From Styela clava (lineage: Eukaryota; Chordata; Ascidiacea; Stolidobranchia; Styelidae), in NCBI RefSeq assembly GCF_964204865.1, contig NC_135253.1:22666001-22730000 (forward strand): 64,000 nucleotides of DNA. Direction: 5' to 3'. Shown here in pieces: positions 1 through 8,709 of the stretch. Every line of letters starts with the position of its first letter. Positions within the stretch are counted from its first letter, which is position 1. The notes beneath the pieces were generated by a model. It was not told the DNA's origin. It saw only the letters and a program-made list of their open reading frames with translations, and ran no database searches. The translations under genes and the position numbers were made by a program.

Positions 1-295
1 TGCATCTTCCTCTTCTAATAATAAATAAACAAGATTTTACTACATAACTTCAGTTTTTCACCTTTGTTTTCATATGTATTTTTAAAATGACTGAAATATT
101 GTCTGAAAAATTTGTCCTACAAAATTTAAACTAGAAAAACGGGTAATTCAAAGGAAAGTCCAATGCTGTGAGCAGAATTCGAACTTGGGTTATACCGGAC
201 ATAACATGAGGTACTAACCACAACAACCACACAACATGATAGAAATTTAAATTCGTTTAAATTAAAAAGTCGGGTAATTCAAAGGAAAGCTCCGA

Positions 296-445
296 TACTG
301 TGAACAGAATTCAAGCTTGAGTTATAACGGCCACAACATGAGGTACTAACCACTATACGATCAAATCATCTTGGCGCAGATGATGATTTCAATTCATCAA
401 ACTCTGGGTCATGGGCCCAGAACGTTTCCGCTTCGCCACTCTGCT
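296..445 (-). pseudogene. decayed iMet-His dimer (second half of the repeat unit)
   Basis: First clear example of the decayed dimer found in almost every unit: psi-iMet at 374-445 and psi-His at 296-367, separated by 6 nt instead of 4. The psi-iMet lacks acceptor pairs 1-72 and 7-66 and has lost the B-box. The psi-His has acceptor mismatches, a broken T-stem and, in most copies, anticodon ATG. Confidence 0.8.
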
Positions 446-515
446 ACTCGAAATACGGAGTTGTCCTTCAAAACGTGGTGTTTCAAAAAAACAGCATTTA
501 AAAGGTAATTTCCGA

Positions 516-587
516 TGCTGTGACCAGGATTCGAACCTGGGTTATCACGGCCACAACGTGAGGTACCAACCACTATACGATCACATC
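516..587 (-). tRNA. tRNA-His-GTG: tRNA-His(GTG), class B, acceptor variant
   Basis: Cloverleaf intact except C2 to A, which breaks the pair with G71. It also has A21 to G, a mark of class B units. Same variant as the copy at 4713-4784. Confidence 0.6.
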
Positions 588-591
588 GTTC

Positions 592-663
592 TAACAAGAG
601 ATGGTTTCGATTCATCGACCTCTGGGTTATGAGCCTAGCACGATTCGGCTGCGCCACTCTGCT
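592..663 (-). pseudogene. class B iMet pseudogene
   Basis: Recognisable initiator tRNA body with CAT anticodon, but the 3' acceptor strand reads CCTTGTT, giving a 6-67 mismatch and two G-U pairs. T-stem pair 53-61 is A-C and anticodon-stem pair 31-39 is T-C. The same lesions appear in all class B iMet copies, so they spread by amplification of an already damaged gene. Confidence 0.75.
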
Positions 664-1054
664 ACTCGCAGAATGCAACTTCCTTTTCTAATATTAAATA
701 AACAAGATTTTAATTCAAAACTTCAGTTTTTCACCTATGTTTTCATATGTATTTTTAAAATGACTGAAATATTGTCTGACAAATTTGTTCTACAAAATTT
801 AAACTGAAAAGTCGGGTAATTCAAAGGAAAGCTCCGATGCTGTGAGCAGAATTCGAACTTGGGTTATAACGGCCATAACATGAGGTACTCACCACTATAC
901 GATCAAAGTTTGACGCAGATGATGATTTCAATTCATCAAACTCTGGGTCATGGGCCCAGAACGATTCCGCTTCGCCACTCTGCTACTCGGAATACGGAGT
1001 CTTCCTTCAAAACGTGGAGTTTCAAAAAAAACGCAATGAAAATTAAATTACCGA

Positions 1055-1202
1055 TGCTGTGACCAGGATTATAACCTGGGTTATCACGGCCACAACGTGA
1101 GGTACTAACCACTATACGATCACAGCGTTTTAGCAGAGGATGGTTTTGATCCATCAACCTCTGGGTTATGAGCCCAGCACGCTTCCGCTGCGCCACTCTG
1201 CT
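1055..1202 (-). pseudogene. damaged iMet-His dimer
   Basis: The His copy (1055-1126) has TTATAAT in place of the TTCGAAT T-loop, which destroys the B-box core. The iMet copy (1131-1202) has G57 to A and C48 to T but a good acceptor and CAT anticodon. The iMet might still be transcribed weakly. Confidence 0.6.
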
Positions 1203-1356
1203 ACTCACACAATGCAAATTCCGCTTCTAATAATCAATCAAACTCTGGGTTATGAGCCCAGCACGCTTCCGCTTCGCCACTCTGCTACTCGAAAGACGGA
1301 TCTGTCCTTCAAAACGTGGAGTTTCAAAAAAACAGCAATGAAAATTAAATTACCGA

Positions 1357-1428
1357 TGCTGTGACCAGGATTCGAACCTGGGTTATCACGGCCACAACGT
1401 GAGGTACTAACCACTATACGATCACAGC
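1357..1428 (-). tRNA. tRNA-His-GTG: tRNA-His(GTG), array consensus
   Basis: Delivers histidine to CAU/CAC codons in cytosolic translation. The 72-nt cloverleaf is complete: acceptor GCTGTGA/TCACAGC, D-arm GTAT/GTAC, anticodon stem TCACG/CGTGA with loop TTGTGGC, 4-nt variable loop, T-arm CCAGG-TTCGAAT-CCTGG, discriminator A. Relative to vertebrate tRNA-His the body is very similar, with paired changes in acceptor, anticodon stem and T-stem that keep all helices. A-box and B-box match Pol III consensus. CCA and G-1 are not encoded, as is usual. It follows the iMet at 1433-1504 after a 4-nt linker (AGAC). T-runs begin about 15 nt past its end. Confidence 0.92.
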
Positions 1429-1432
1429 GTCT

Positions 1433-1504
1433 TAGCAGAGGATGGTTCCGATCCATCGACCTCTGGGTTATGAGCCCAGCACGCTTCCGCTGCGCCACTC
1501 TGCA
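1433..1504 (-). tRNA. tRNA-iMet-CAT: tRNA-iMet(CAT), A1 changed to T
   Basis: Initiator tRNA body with GGG/CCC anticodon stem and A54, but A1 is T, losing the diagnostic A1-U72 pair, and A58 is G. Function doubtful. Confidence 0.5.
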
Positions 1505-1540
1505 ACTCACACAATGCAAATTACGCTTCTAATAATAAAT

Positions 1541-1592
1541 CAAACTCTGGGTTATGAGCCCAGTACGCTTCCTCTGCGCCACTCTGCTACTC
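1541..1592 (-). pseudogene. 5'-truncated-unit iMet fragment
   Basis: The first two thirds of an iMet sequence (through the anticodon stem) is fused to spacer at GAGTTTGAT, deleting the T-arm and 3' acceptor. Similar fusions occur at about 1250, 3407, 5447, 5740, 7451, 10405 and 13920 and create shortened units. Confidence 0.75.
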
Positions 1593-1976
1593 GCAGAATG
1601 CAACTTCCTCTTTTAATAATGAATAAACAAGATTTTATTACAGAACTTCAATTTTCAACCTTTGTTTTCATAGGTGTTTTGAAAATGACTTCGAAATTTA
1701 ATTTCGTCTTTCAATGTTTAAACTAAAAAGTCGGGTAATTCAAAGGAAAGCTCCGATGCTGTGAGCAGAATTCGAACTTGGAATTTAACGGCCATAACAT
1801 GAGGTACTAACCACTATACGATCAGAGCATCTTGACGCAGACGATGATTTCAATTCATCAAACTCTGGGTCATGAGCCCAGAACGTTTCCGCTTCGCCAC
1901 TCTGCTACTCGGAATACGGAGTTGTCCTTCAAAACGTGGAGTTTCAAAAAAACAGCATTTGAAAGGTAATTTCCGA

Positions 1977-2048
1977 TGCTGTGACCAGGATTCGAACCTG
2001 GGTTATCACGGCCACAACGTGAGGTACCAACCACTATACGATCACAGC
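1977..2048 (-). tRNA. tRNA-His-GTG: tRNA-His(GTG), class B
   Basis: All stems paired; differs from the consensus only by A21 to G. Partner iMet at 2053 is a class B pseudogene, so any transcript would start from a damaged promoter unless the His promoter acts alone. Confidence 0.85.
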
Positions 2049-2052
2049 GTTC

Positions 2053-2124
2053 TAACAAGGGATGGTTTCGATTCATCGACCTCTGGGTTATGAGACCAGC
2101 ACGATTTGGCTGCGCCAGTCTGCT
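2053..2124 (-). pseudogene. class B iMet pseudogene
   Basis: Class B lesions plus G7 to C in the acceptor and further D-arm changes. Confidence 0.75.
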
Positions 2125-2518
2125 ACTCGCAGAATGCAACTTCCTTTTCTAATAATGAATAAACAAGATTTCAATTCAGAACTTCAGTTTTTTACCTATG
2201 TTTTCCTATGTATTTTTAAAATGACTGAAATATTGTCTGACAAATTCGTTCTACAAAATTTAAACTGAAAAGTCGGGTAATTCAATGGAAAGCTCCGATG
2301 CTGTGAGCAGAAATCGAACTTGGGTTATAACGGCCATAACATGAGGTACTAACCACTATACGATCAAAGCATTTTGACGCAGATGCTGATTTTAATTCAT
2401 CAAACTCTGGGTCATGGGCCCACAACGTTTCCGCTTCGCCACTCTGCTACTCGGAATACGGAGTTGTCCTTCAAAACGTGGAGTTTCAAAAAAAACGCAA
2501 TGAAAATTAAATTTCCGA

Positions 2519-2590
2519 TGCTGTGACCAGGATTCGAACCTGGGTTATCACGGCCACAACGTGAGGTACCAACCACTATACGATCACAGC
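2519..2590 (-). tRNA. tRNA-His-GTG: tRNA-His(GTG), class B
   Basis: Complete cloverleaf with A21 to G only. Confidence 0.85.
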
Positions 2591-2594
2591 GTTC

Positions 2595-2666
2595 AAACAA
2601 GGGATGGTTTCGATTTATCGACCTCTGGGCTATGAGACCAGCTCGATTCCGCTGCGCCACTCTGCT
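2595..2666 (-). pseudogene. class B iMet pseudogene
   Basis: Class B lesions, A38 changed to G in the anticodon loop and a weakened T-stem (GATAA). Confidence 0.75.
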
Positions 2667-3057
2667 ACTCGCAGAATACAACTTCCTTTTCTAATAATAA
2701 ATAAGCAAGATTTTAATTCAGAACTTCAGTTTTTGACCTATGTTTTCATATGTATTTTTAAAATGACTGAAATATTTTCTGACAAATTCGTTCTACAAAA
2801 TTTAAACTGAAAAGTCGGGTAATTCCAAGGAAAGCTCCGATGCAATGATCAGAATTTGAACTTGGGTTATAACGGCCATAACATGAGGTACTAACCACTA
2901 TACGATCAAAGTTTGACGCAGATGATGATTTCAATTCATCAAACTCTGGGTCATGGGCCCAGAACGTTTCCGCTTCGCCACTCTGCTACTCGGAATACGG
3001 AGTTGTCCTTCAAAACGTGGAATTTCGAAATAAACGCAATCAAAATTAGACTACCGA

Positions 3058-3117
3058 TGCTGTGACCAGGATTCGAACCTGGGTTATCACGGCCACAACG
3101 TGAGGTACTAACCACTA
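3058..3117 (-). pseudogene. truncated tRNA-His at a duplication junction
   Basis: Consensus His from the 3' end to the D-loop, then an abrupt join to ACGTTTCCGC of a psi-iMet. The join marks the edge of the extra 153-bp local duplication in this block. Confidence 0.8.
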
Positions 3118-3211
3118 ACGTTTCCGCTTCGCCACTCTGCTACTCGGAATACGGAGTTGTCCTTCAAAACGTGGAATTTCGAAATAAACGCAATCAAAAT
3201 TAGACTACCGA

Positions 3212-3283
3212 TGCTGTGACCAGGATTCGAACCTGGGTTATCACGGCCACAACGTGAGGTACTAACCACTATACGATCACAGA
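3212..3283 (-). tRNA. tRNA-His-GTG: tRNA-His(GTG), G1 changed to T
   Basis: Consensus apart from G1 to T, which unpairs position 72. Position 1 matters for 5' processing and for G-1 addition, so maturation is uncertain. Confidence 0.6.
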
Positions 3284-3287
3284 GTTT

Positions 3288-3359
3288 TAGCAGAGGATGG
3301 TTTCGATCCATCGACCTCTGGGTTATGAGCCCAGCACGCTTCCGCTGCGCCACTCTGCT
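3288..3359 (-). tRNA. tRNA-iMet-CAT: tRNA-iMet(CAT), array consensus
   Basis: Initiator methionyl tRNA that reads the start AUG in the 43S pre-initiation complex. The 72-nt body has the eukaryotic initiator marks: A1-U72, three G-C pairs (GGG/CCC) at the base of the anticodon stem, A54 and A60 in the T-loop (ATCGAAA), D-stem GCGC/GCGT. It differs from the vertebrate initiator mainly by T33 instead of C33. Both internal promoter boxes are intact. The next gene, tRNA-His at 3212, starts 4 nt after the discriminator with no T-run between, so the two are probably one Pol III transcript. Confidence 0.92.
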
Positions 3360-3513
3360 ACTCACACAATGCAAATTCCGATTCTAATAATCAATCAAAC
3401 TCTGGGTTATGAGCCCAGCACGCTTCCGCTTCGCCACTCTGCTACTCGGAAGACGGATCTGTCCTTCAAAACGTGGAGTTTCAAAAAAACAGCAATGAAA
3501 ATTAAATTACCGA

Positions 3514-3585
3514 TGCTGTGACCAGGATTCGAACCTGGGTTATCACGGCCACAACGTGAGGTACTAACCACTATACGATCACAGC
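3514..3585 (-). tRNA. tRNA-His-GTG: tRNA-His(GTG)
   Basis: Matches the consensus at every position. Its upstream partner is the CGT-anticodon initiator at 3590. Confidence 0.92.
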
Positions 3586-3589
3586 GTTT

Positions 3590-3661
3590 TAGCAGAGGAT
3601 GGTTTCGATCCATCGACCTCTGGGTTACGAGCCCAGCACGCTTCCGCTGCGCCACTCTGCT
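3590..3661 (-). tRNA. initiator-type tRNA with CGT anticodon
   Basis: Identical to the consensus initiator except for the anticodon at 3627-3629, CAT to CGT. All stems, the A1-U72 pair, GGG/CCC and A54 are kept and the promoter boxes are intact. CGU would read ACG, a known near-cognate start codon. Aminoacylation is unknown because the anticodon is a main identity element for MetRS. It could be a silent variant. A second copy is at 7634. Confidence 0.8.
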
Positions 3662-4049
3662 ACTCACAGAATGCAACTTCCTCTTTTAATAATGAATAAA
3701 CAAGATTTTATAACAGAACTTCAATTTTCAGCCTTTGTTTTCATAGGTGTTTTGAAAATGACTTCGAAATTTAATTTCGTCTTTTAATGTTTAAACTAGA
3801 AACTCGGGTAATTCAAAGGGAAGCTCCGATGCTGTGAGCAGAATTCGAACTTGGAATTTAACGGCCATAACATGAGGTACTAACCACTATACGATCAAAG
3901 CATCTTGACGCAGACGATGATTTCAATTCATCAAACTCTGGGTCATGGGCCCAGAACGTTTCCGCTTCGCCACTCTGCTACTCGGAATACGGAGTTGTCC
4001 TTCAAAACGTGGAGTTTCAAAAAAACAGCATTTAAAAAGTAATTTCCGA

Positions 4050-4197
4050 TGCTGTGACCAGGATTCGAACCTGCGTTATCACGGCCACAACGTGAGGTAC
4101 CAACCACTATACGATCACAGAGTTCTAACAAGGGATGGTTTCGATTCATCGACCTCTGGGTTATGAGACCAGCACGATTCGGCTGCGCCACTCTGCT
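4050..4197 (-). pseudogene. damaged class B iMet-His dimer
   Basis: His part (4050-4121) has G1 to T and C49 to G, losing one acceptor and one T-stem pair. iMet part (4126-4197) is a class B pseudogene. Confidence 0.7.
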
Positions 4198-4712
4198 ACT
4201 CGCAGAATGCAACTTCCTTTTCTAATAATAAATAAACAAGATTTTAATTCAGAACTTCAGTTTTTCACCTTTGTTTTTATATGTATTTTTAAAATGACTG
4301 AAATATTGTCTGACAAATTTGTCCTACAAAATTTAAACTAGAAAAACGGGTAATTCAAGGAAACAATATTTTATTACAGAACTTAAGTTTTTCATCATTG
4401 TTTTCATAGGTGTTTTGAAAATGACTTCGAAATTTAAATTCGTCCTTCAAAGTTTAAACTAAAAAGTCGGGTAATTCAAAGGAAAGCTCCGATGCTGTGA
4501 GCAGAATTCGAACTTGGAATTTAACGGCCATAACATGAGGTACTAACCACTATACGATCAAATCATCTTGGCGCAGATGATGATTTCAATTCATCAAACT
4601 CTGGGTCATGGGCCCAGAACGTTTCCGCTTCGCCACTCTGCTACTCGAAATACGGAGTTGTCCTTCAAAACGTGGAGTTTCAAAAAAACAGCATTTAAAA
4701 GGTAATTTCCGA

Positions 4713-4784
4713 TGCTGTGACCAGGATTCGAACCTGGGTTATCACGGCCACAACGTGAGGTACCAACCACTATACGATCACATC
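4713..4784 (-). tRNA. tRNA-His-GTG: tRNA-His(GTG), acceptor variant
   Basis: Same C2 to A and A21 to G as its higher-order-repeat sister at 516. Confidence 0.6.
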
Positions 4785-4788
4785 GTTC

Positions 4789-4860
4789 TAACAAGGGATG
4801 GTTTCGATTCATCGACCTCTGGGTTATGAGCCTAGCACGATTCGGCTGCGCCACTCTGCT
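4789..4860 (-). pseudogene. class B iMet pseudogene
   Basis: Sister of the copy at 592, with the same acceptor, T-stem and 31-39 lesions. Confidence 0.75.
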
Positions 4861-5251
4861 ACTCGCAGAATGCAACTTCCTTTTCTAATATTAAATAAAC
4901 AAGATTTTAATTCAAAACTTGAGTTTTTCACCTATGTTTTCATATGTATTTTTAAAATGACTGAAATATTGTCTGACAAATTCGTTCTACAAAATTTAAA
5001 CTGAAAAGTCGGGTAATTCAAAGGAAAGCTCCGATGCTGTGAGCAGAATTCGAACTTGGGTTATAACGGCCATAACATGAGGTACTCACCACTATACGAT
5101 CAAAGTTTGACGCAGATGATGATTTCAATTCATCACACTCTGGGTCATGGGCCCAGAACGATTCCGCTTTGCCACTCTGCTACTCGGAATACGGAGTCTT
5201 CCTTCAAAACGTGGAGTTTCAAAAAAAACGCAATGAAAATTAAATTACCGA

Positions 5252-5399
5252 TGCTGTGACCAGGATTATAACCTGGGTTATCACGGCCACAACGTGAGGT
5301 ACTAACCACTATACGATCACAGCGTTTTAGCAGAGGATGGTTTTGATCCATCAACCTCTGGGTTATGAGCCCAGCACGCTTCCGCTGCGCCACTCTGCT
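5252..5399 (-). pseudogene. damaged iMet-His dimer
   Basis: Sister of 1055-1202: His (5252-5323) with TTATAAT T-loop and iMet (5328-5399) with G57 to A. Confidence 0.6.
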
Positions 5400-5553
5400 A
5401 CTCACACAATGCAAATTCCGCTTCTAATAATCAATCAAACTCTGGGTTATGAGCCCAGCACGCTTCCGCTTCGCCACTCTGCTACTCGAAAGACGGATCT
5501 GTCCTTCAAAACGTGGAGTTTCAAAAAAACAGCAATGAAAATTAAATTACCGA

Positions 5554-5625
5554 TTCTGTGACCAGGATTCGAACCTGGGTTATCACGGCCACAACGTGAG
5601 GTACTAACCACTATACGATCACAGC
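5554..5625 (-). tRNA. tRNA-His-GTG: tRNA-His(GTG), C72 changed to A
   Basis: Consensus except the terminal acceptor base, which leaves G1 unpaired. This mutation is absent from the sister at 1357, so it arose after the block duplication. Confidence 0.6.
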
Positions 5626-5629
5626 GTCT

Positions 5630-5701
5630 TAGCAGAGGATGGTTCCGATCCATCGACCTCTGGGTTATGAGCCCAGCACGCTTCCGCTGCGCCACTCTGC
5701 A
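5630..5701 (-). tRNA. tRNA-iMet-CAT: tRNA-iMet(CAT), A1 changed to T
   Basis: Same A1 to T and A58 to G as the sister at 1433. Confidence 0.5.
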
Positions 5702-6173
5702 ACTCACACAATGCAAATTCCGCTTCTAATAATAAATCAAACTCTGGGTTATGAGCCCAGTACTCTTCCTCTGCGCCACTCTGCTACTCGCAGAATGCAA
5801 CTTCCTCTTTTAATAATTAATAAACAAGATTTTATTACAGAACTTCAATTTTCAACCTTTGTTTTCATAGGTGTTTTGAAAATGACTTCGAAATTTAATT
5901 TCGTCTTTCAATGTTTAAACTATAAAGTCGGGTAATTCAAAGGAAAGCTCCGATGCTGTGAGCAGAATTCGAACTTGGAATTTAACGGCCATAACATGAG
6001 GTACTAACCACTATACGATCAGAGCATCTTGACGCAGACGATGATTTCAATTCATCAAACTCTGGGTCATGGGCCCAGAACGTTTCCGCTTCGCCACTCT
6101 GCTACTCGGAATACGGAGTTGTCCTTCAAAACGTGGAGTTTCAAAAAAACAGCATTTGAAAGGTAATTTCCGA

Positions 6174-6245
6174 TGCTGTGACCAGGATTCGAACCTGGGT
6201 TATCACGGCCACAACGTGAGGTACCAACCACTATACGATCACAGC
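6174..6245 (-). tRNA. tRNA-His-GTG: tRNA-His(GTG), class B
   Basis: Intact cloverleaf with A21 to G; sister of 1977. Confidence 0.85.
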
Positions 6246-6249
6246 GTTC

Positions 6250-6321
6250 TAACAAGGGATGGTTTCGATTCATCGACCTCTGGGTTATGAGACCAGCACG
6301 ATTCGGCTGCGCCAGTCTGCT
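6250..6321 (-). pseudogene. class B iMet pseudogene
   Basis: Class B lesions plus G7 to C. Confidence 0.75.
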
Positions 6322-6716
6322 ACTCGCAGAATGCAACTTCCTTTTCTAATAATGAATAAACAAGATTTCAATTCAGAACTTCAGTTTTTTACCTATGTTT
6401 TCCTATGTATTTTTAAAATGACTGAAATATTGTCTGACAAATTCGTTCTACAAAATTTAAACTGAAAAGTCGGGTAATTCAATGAAAAGCTCCGATGCTG
6501 TGAGCAGAAATCGAACTTGGGTTATAACGGCCATAACATGAGGTACTAACCACTATACGATCAAAGCATTTTGACGCAGATGCTGATTTTAATTCATCAA
6601 ACTCTGGGTCATGGGCCCACAACGTTTCCGCTTCGCCACTCTGCTACTCGGAATACGGAGTTGTCCTTCAAAACGTGGAGTTTCAAAAAAAAACGCAATG
6701 AAAATTAAATTACCGA

Positions 6717-6788
6717 TGCTGTGACCAGGATTCGAACCTGGGTTATCACGGCCACAACGTGAGGTACCAACCACTATACGATCACAGC
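6717..6788 (-). tRNA. tRNA-His-GTG: tRNA-His(GTG), class B
   Basis: Intact cloverleaf with A21 to G; sister of 2519. Confidence 0.85.
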
Positions 6789-6792
6789 GTTC

Positions 6793-6864
6793 AAACAAGG
6801 GATGGTTTCGATTTATCGACCTCTGGGCTATGAGACCAGCTCGATTCCGCTGCGCCACTCTGCT
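6793..6864 (-). pseudogene. class B iMet pseudogene
   Basis: Sister of 2595 with the same A38 to G and GATAA T-stem. Confidence 0.75.
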
Positions 6865-7255
6865 ACTCGCAGAATGCAACTTCCTTTTCTAATAATAAAT
6901 AAGCAAGATTTTAATTCAGAACTTCAGTTTTTCACCTATGTTTTCATATGTATTTTTAAAATGACTGAAATATTTTCTGACAAATTCGTTCTACAAAATT
7001 TAAACTGAAAAGTCGGGTAATTCCAAGGAAAGCTCCGATGCTATGATCAGAATTTGAACTTGGGTTATAACGGCCATAACATGAGGTACTAACCACTATA
7101 CGATCAAAGTTTGACGCAGATGATGATTTCAATTCATCAAACTCTGGGTCATGGGCCCAGAACGTTTCCGCTTCGCCACTCTGCTACTCGGAATGCGGAG
7201 TTGTCCTTCAAAACGTGGAATTTCGAAATAAACGCAATCAAAATTAAACTACCGA

Positions 7256-7327
7256 TGCTGTGACCAGGATTCGAACCTGGGTTATCACGGCCACAACGTG
7301 AGGTACTAACCACTATACGATCACAGA
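7256..7327 (-). tRNA. tRNA-His-GTG: tRNA-His(GTG), G1 changed to T
   Basis: Sister of 3212 with the same first-base change. Confidence 0.6.
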
Positions 7328-7331
7328 GTTT

Positions 7332-7403
7332 TAGCAGAGGATGGTTTCGATCCATCGACCTCTTGGTTATGAGCCCAGCACGCTTCCGCTGCGCCACTCT
7401 GCT
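7332..7403 (-). tRNA. tRNA-iMet-CAT: tRNA-iMet(CAT), C41 changed to A
   Basis: Initiator body with one anticodon-stem mismatch (29-41) next to the GGG/CCC run. The sister at 3288 lacks it. Confidence 0.55.
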
Positions 7404-7557
7404 ACTCACACAATGCAAATTCCGATTCTAATAATCAATCAAACTCTGGGTTATGAGCCCAGCACGCTTCCGCTTCGCCACTCTGCTACTCGGAAGACGG
7501 ATCTGTCCTTCAAAACGTGGAGTTTCAAAAAAACAGCAATGAAAATTAAATTACCGA

Positions 7558-7629
7558 TGCTGTGACCAGGATTCGAACCTGGGTTATCACGGCCACAACG
7601 TGAGGTACTAACCACTATACGATCACAGC
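7558..7629 (-). tRNA. tRNA-His-GTG: tRNA-His(GTG)
   Basis: Consensus throughout; downstream partner of the second CGT-anticodon initiator. Confidence 0.92.
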
Positions 7630-7633
7630 GTTT

Positions 7634-7705
7634 TAGCAGAGGATGGTTTCGATCCATCGACCTCTGGGTTACGAGCCCAGCACGCTTCCGCTGCGCCACT
7701 CTGCT
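7634..7705 (-). tRNA. initiator-type tRNA with CGT anticodon, second copy
   Basis: Same sequence class as 3590, with the anticodon at 7671-7673. The body stayed intact through the duplication of the 4.2-kb block. Confidence 0.8.
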
Positions 7706-8093
7706 ACTCACAGAATGCAACTTCCTCTTTTAATAATGAATAAACAAGATTTTATAACAGAACTTCAATTTTCAGCCTTTGTTTTCATAGGTGTTTTGAA
7801 AATGACTTCGAAATTTAATTTCGTCTTTCAATGTTTAAACTAAAAACTCGGGTAATTCAAAGGGAAGCTCCGATGCTGTGAGCAGAATTCGAACTTGGAA
7901 TTTAACGGCCATAACATGAGGTACTAACCACTATACGATCAAAGCATCTTGACGCAGACGATGATTTCAATTCATCAAACTCTGGGTCATGGGCCCAGAA
8001 CGTTTCCGCTTCGCCACTCTGCTACTCGGAATACGGAGTTGTCCTTCAAAACGTGGAGTTTCAAAAAAACAGCATTTAAAAAGTAATTTCCGA

Positions 8094-8241
8094 TGCTGTG
8101 ACCAGGACTCGAACCTGCGTTATCACGGCCACAACGTGAGGTACCAACCACTATACGATCACAGAGTTCTAACAAGAGATGGTTTCGATTCATCGACCTC
8201 TGGGTTATGAGACCAGCACGATTCGGCTGCGCCACTCTGCT
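8094..8241 (-). pseudogene. damaged class B iMet-His dimer
   Basis: His (8094-8165) has G1 to T, C49 to G and T-loop TTCGAGT. iMet (8170-8241) carries the class B lesions. Confidence 0.7.
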
Positions 8242-8630
8242 ACTCACAGAATGCAACTTCCTTTTCTAATAATAAATAAACAAGATTTTAATTCAGAACT
8301 TCAGTTTTTCACCTATGTTTTCATATGTATTTTTAAAATGACTGAAATATTGTCTTTTCGTTCTACAAAATTTAAACTGGAAAGTCGGGTAATTCAATGG
8401 AAAGCTCCGATGCTGTGAGCAGAATTCGAACTTGGGTTATAACGGCCATAACATGAGGTACTAACCACTATACGATCAAAGCATTTTGACGCAGATGCTG
8501 ATTTCAATTCATCAAACTCGGGGTCATGGGCCCAGAACGTTTCCGCTTCGCCACTCTGCTACTCGGAATACGGAGTTGTCCTTCAAAACGTGGAGTTTCA
8601 AAAAAAACGCAATGAAAATTAAATTACCGA

Positions 8631-8693
8631 TGCTCTGACCAGGATTCGAACCTGGGTTATTACGGCCACAACGTGAGGTGCTAACCACTATAC
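8631..8693 (-). pseudogene. tRNA-His split by hAT insertion (3' part)
   Basis: Carries the acceptor 3' strand, T-arm, anticodon arm and most of the D-arm. The remaining nine bases of the gene (10283-10291) lie on the far side of the element. It also has independent changes in the acceptor (TCAGAGC) and anticodon stem. Confidence 0.9.
8686..8693. repeat. 8-bp target site duplication, left
   Basis: CACTATAC, repeated exactly at 10275-10282. It is part of the tRNA-His D-arm/A-box (GTATAGTG on the minus strand). Eight bases is the typical hAT target duplication. Confidence 0.95.
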
Positions 8694-8709
8694 CAGGGGT
8701 CACCAAACT
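8694..8709. repeat. hAT left terminal inverted repeat
   Basis: CAGGGGTCACCAAACT, the exact reverse complement of 10259-10274. Confidence 0.95.

Larger units (their letters stand above)
345..4341 (-). repeat. 4.2-kb higher-order repeat, copy 1
   Basis: The order and private variants of the dimers here recur 4,197 bp downstream (516 to 4713, 1055 to 5252, 1357 to 5554, 1977 to 6174). After about 3100 the offset falls to 4,044 bp, because this copy carries an extra local duplication of about 153 bp at 3035-3190. Edges are approximate. Confidence 0.85.
4542..8385 (-). repeat. 4.2-kb higher-order repeat, copy 2
   Basis: Second copy of the block at 345-4341. It repeats rare variants such as the iMet with CGT anticodon (3590 and 7634) and the His with a mutated T-loop (1055 and 5252), so the duplication postdates those mutations. 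Confidence 0.85.
1..8693 (-). repeat. tRNA iMet-His tandem array, block 1
   Basis: Tandem units of about 302, 536 and 542 bp, each carrying iMet-like and His-like tRNA sequences on the minus strand. Two spacer families alternate: class A spacers contain GAAAATGACTTCGAAATTTAA, class B spacers contain AAAATGACTGAAATATTGTC. Positions 1-295 hold a class B spacer and a broken His-like copy (about 155-226) whose 5' part is replaced by unrelated sequence; no intact gene is visible there. Stretches between the listed tRNAs are spacer plus the decayed second dimer. The block ends where a hAT element enters a tRNA-His gene. Confidence 0.93.

Noticed and set aside
592-663. Class B iMet copies as functional initiators
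   Set aside because: Mismatches in acceptor, T-stem and anticodon stem together make a stable initiator fold unlikely.
409-678. Short open frames of about 60-130 codons on both strands throughout the array
   Set aside because: They read across tRNA genes and spacers, recur with the repeat period, occur on both strands of the same DNA and match no protein pattern. They reflect stop-free tRNA sequence.
3590-3661. Calling the CGT-anticodon copy a tRNA-Thr
   Set aside because: The body is entirely initiator-type (A1-U72, GGG/CCC, A54); only the anticodon changed, so Thr identity is not supported.
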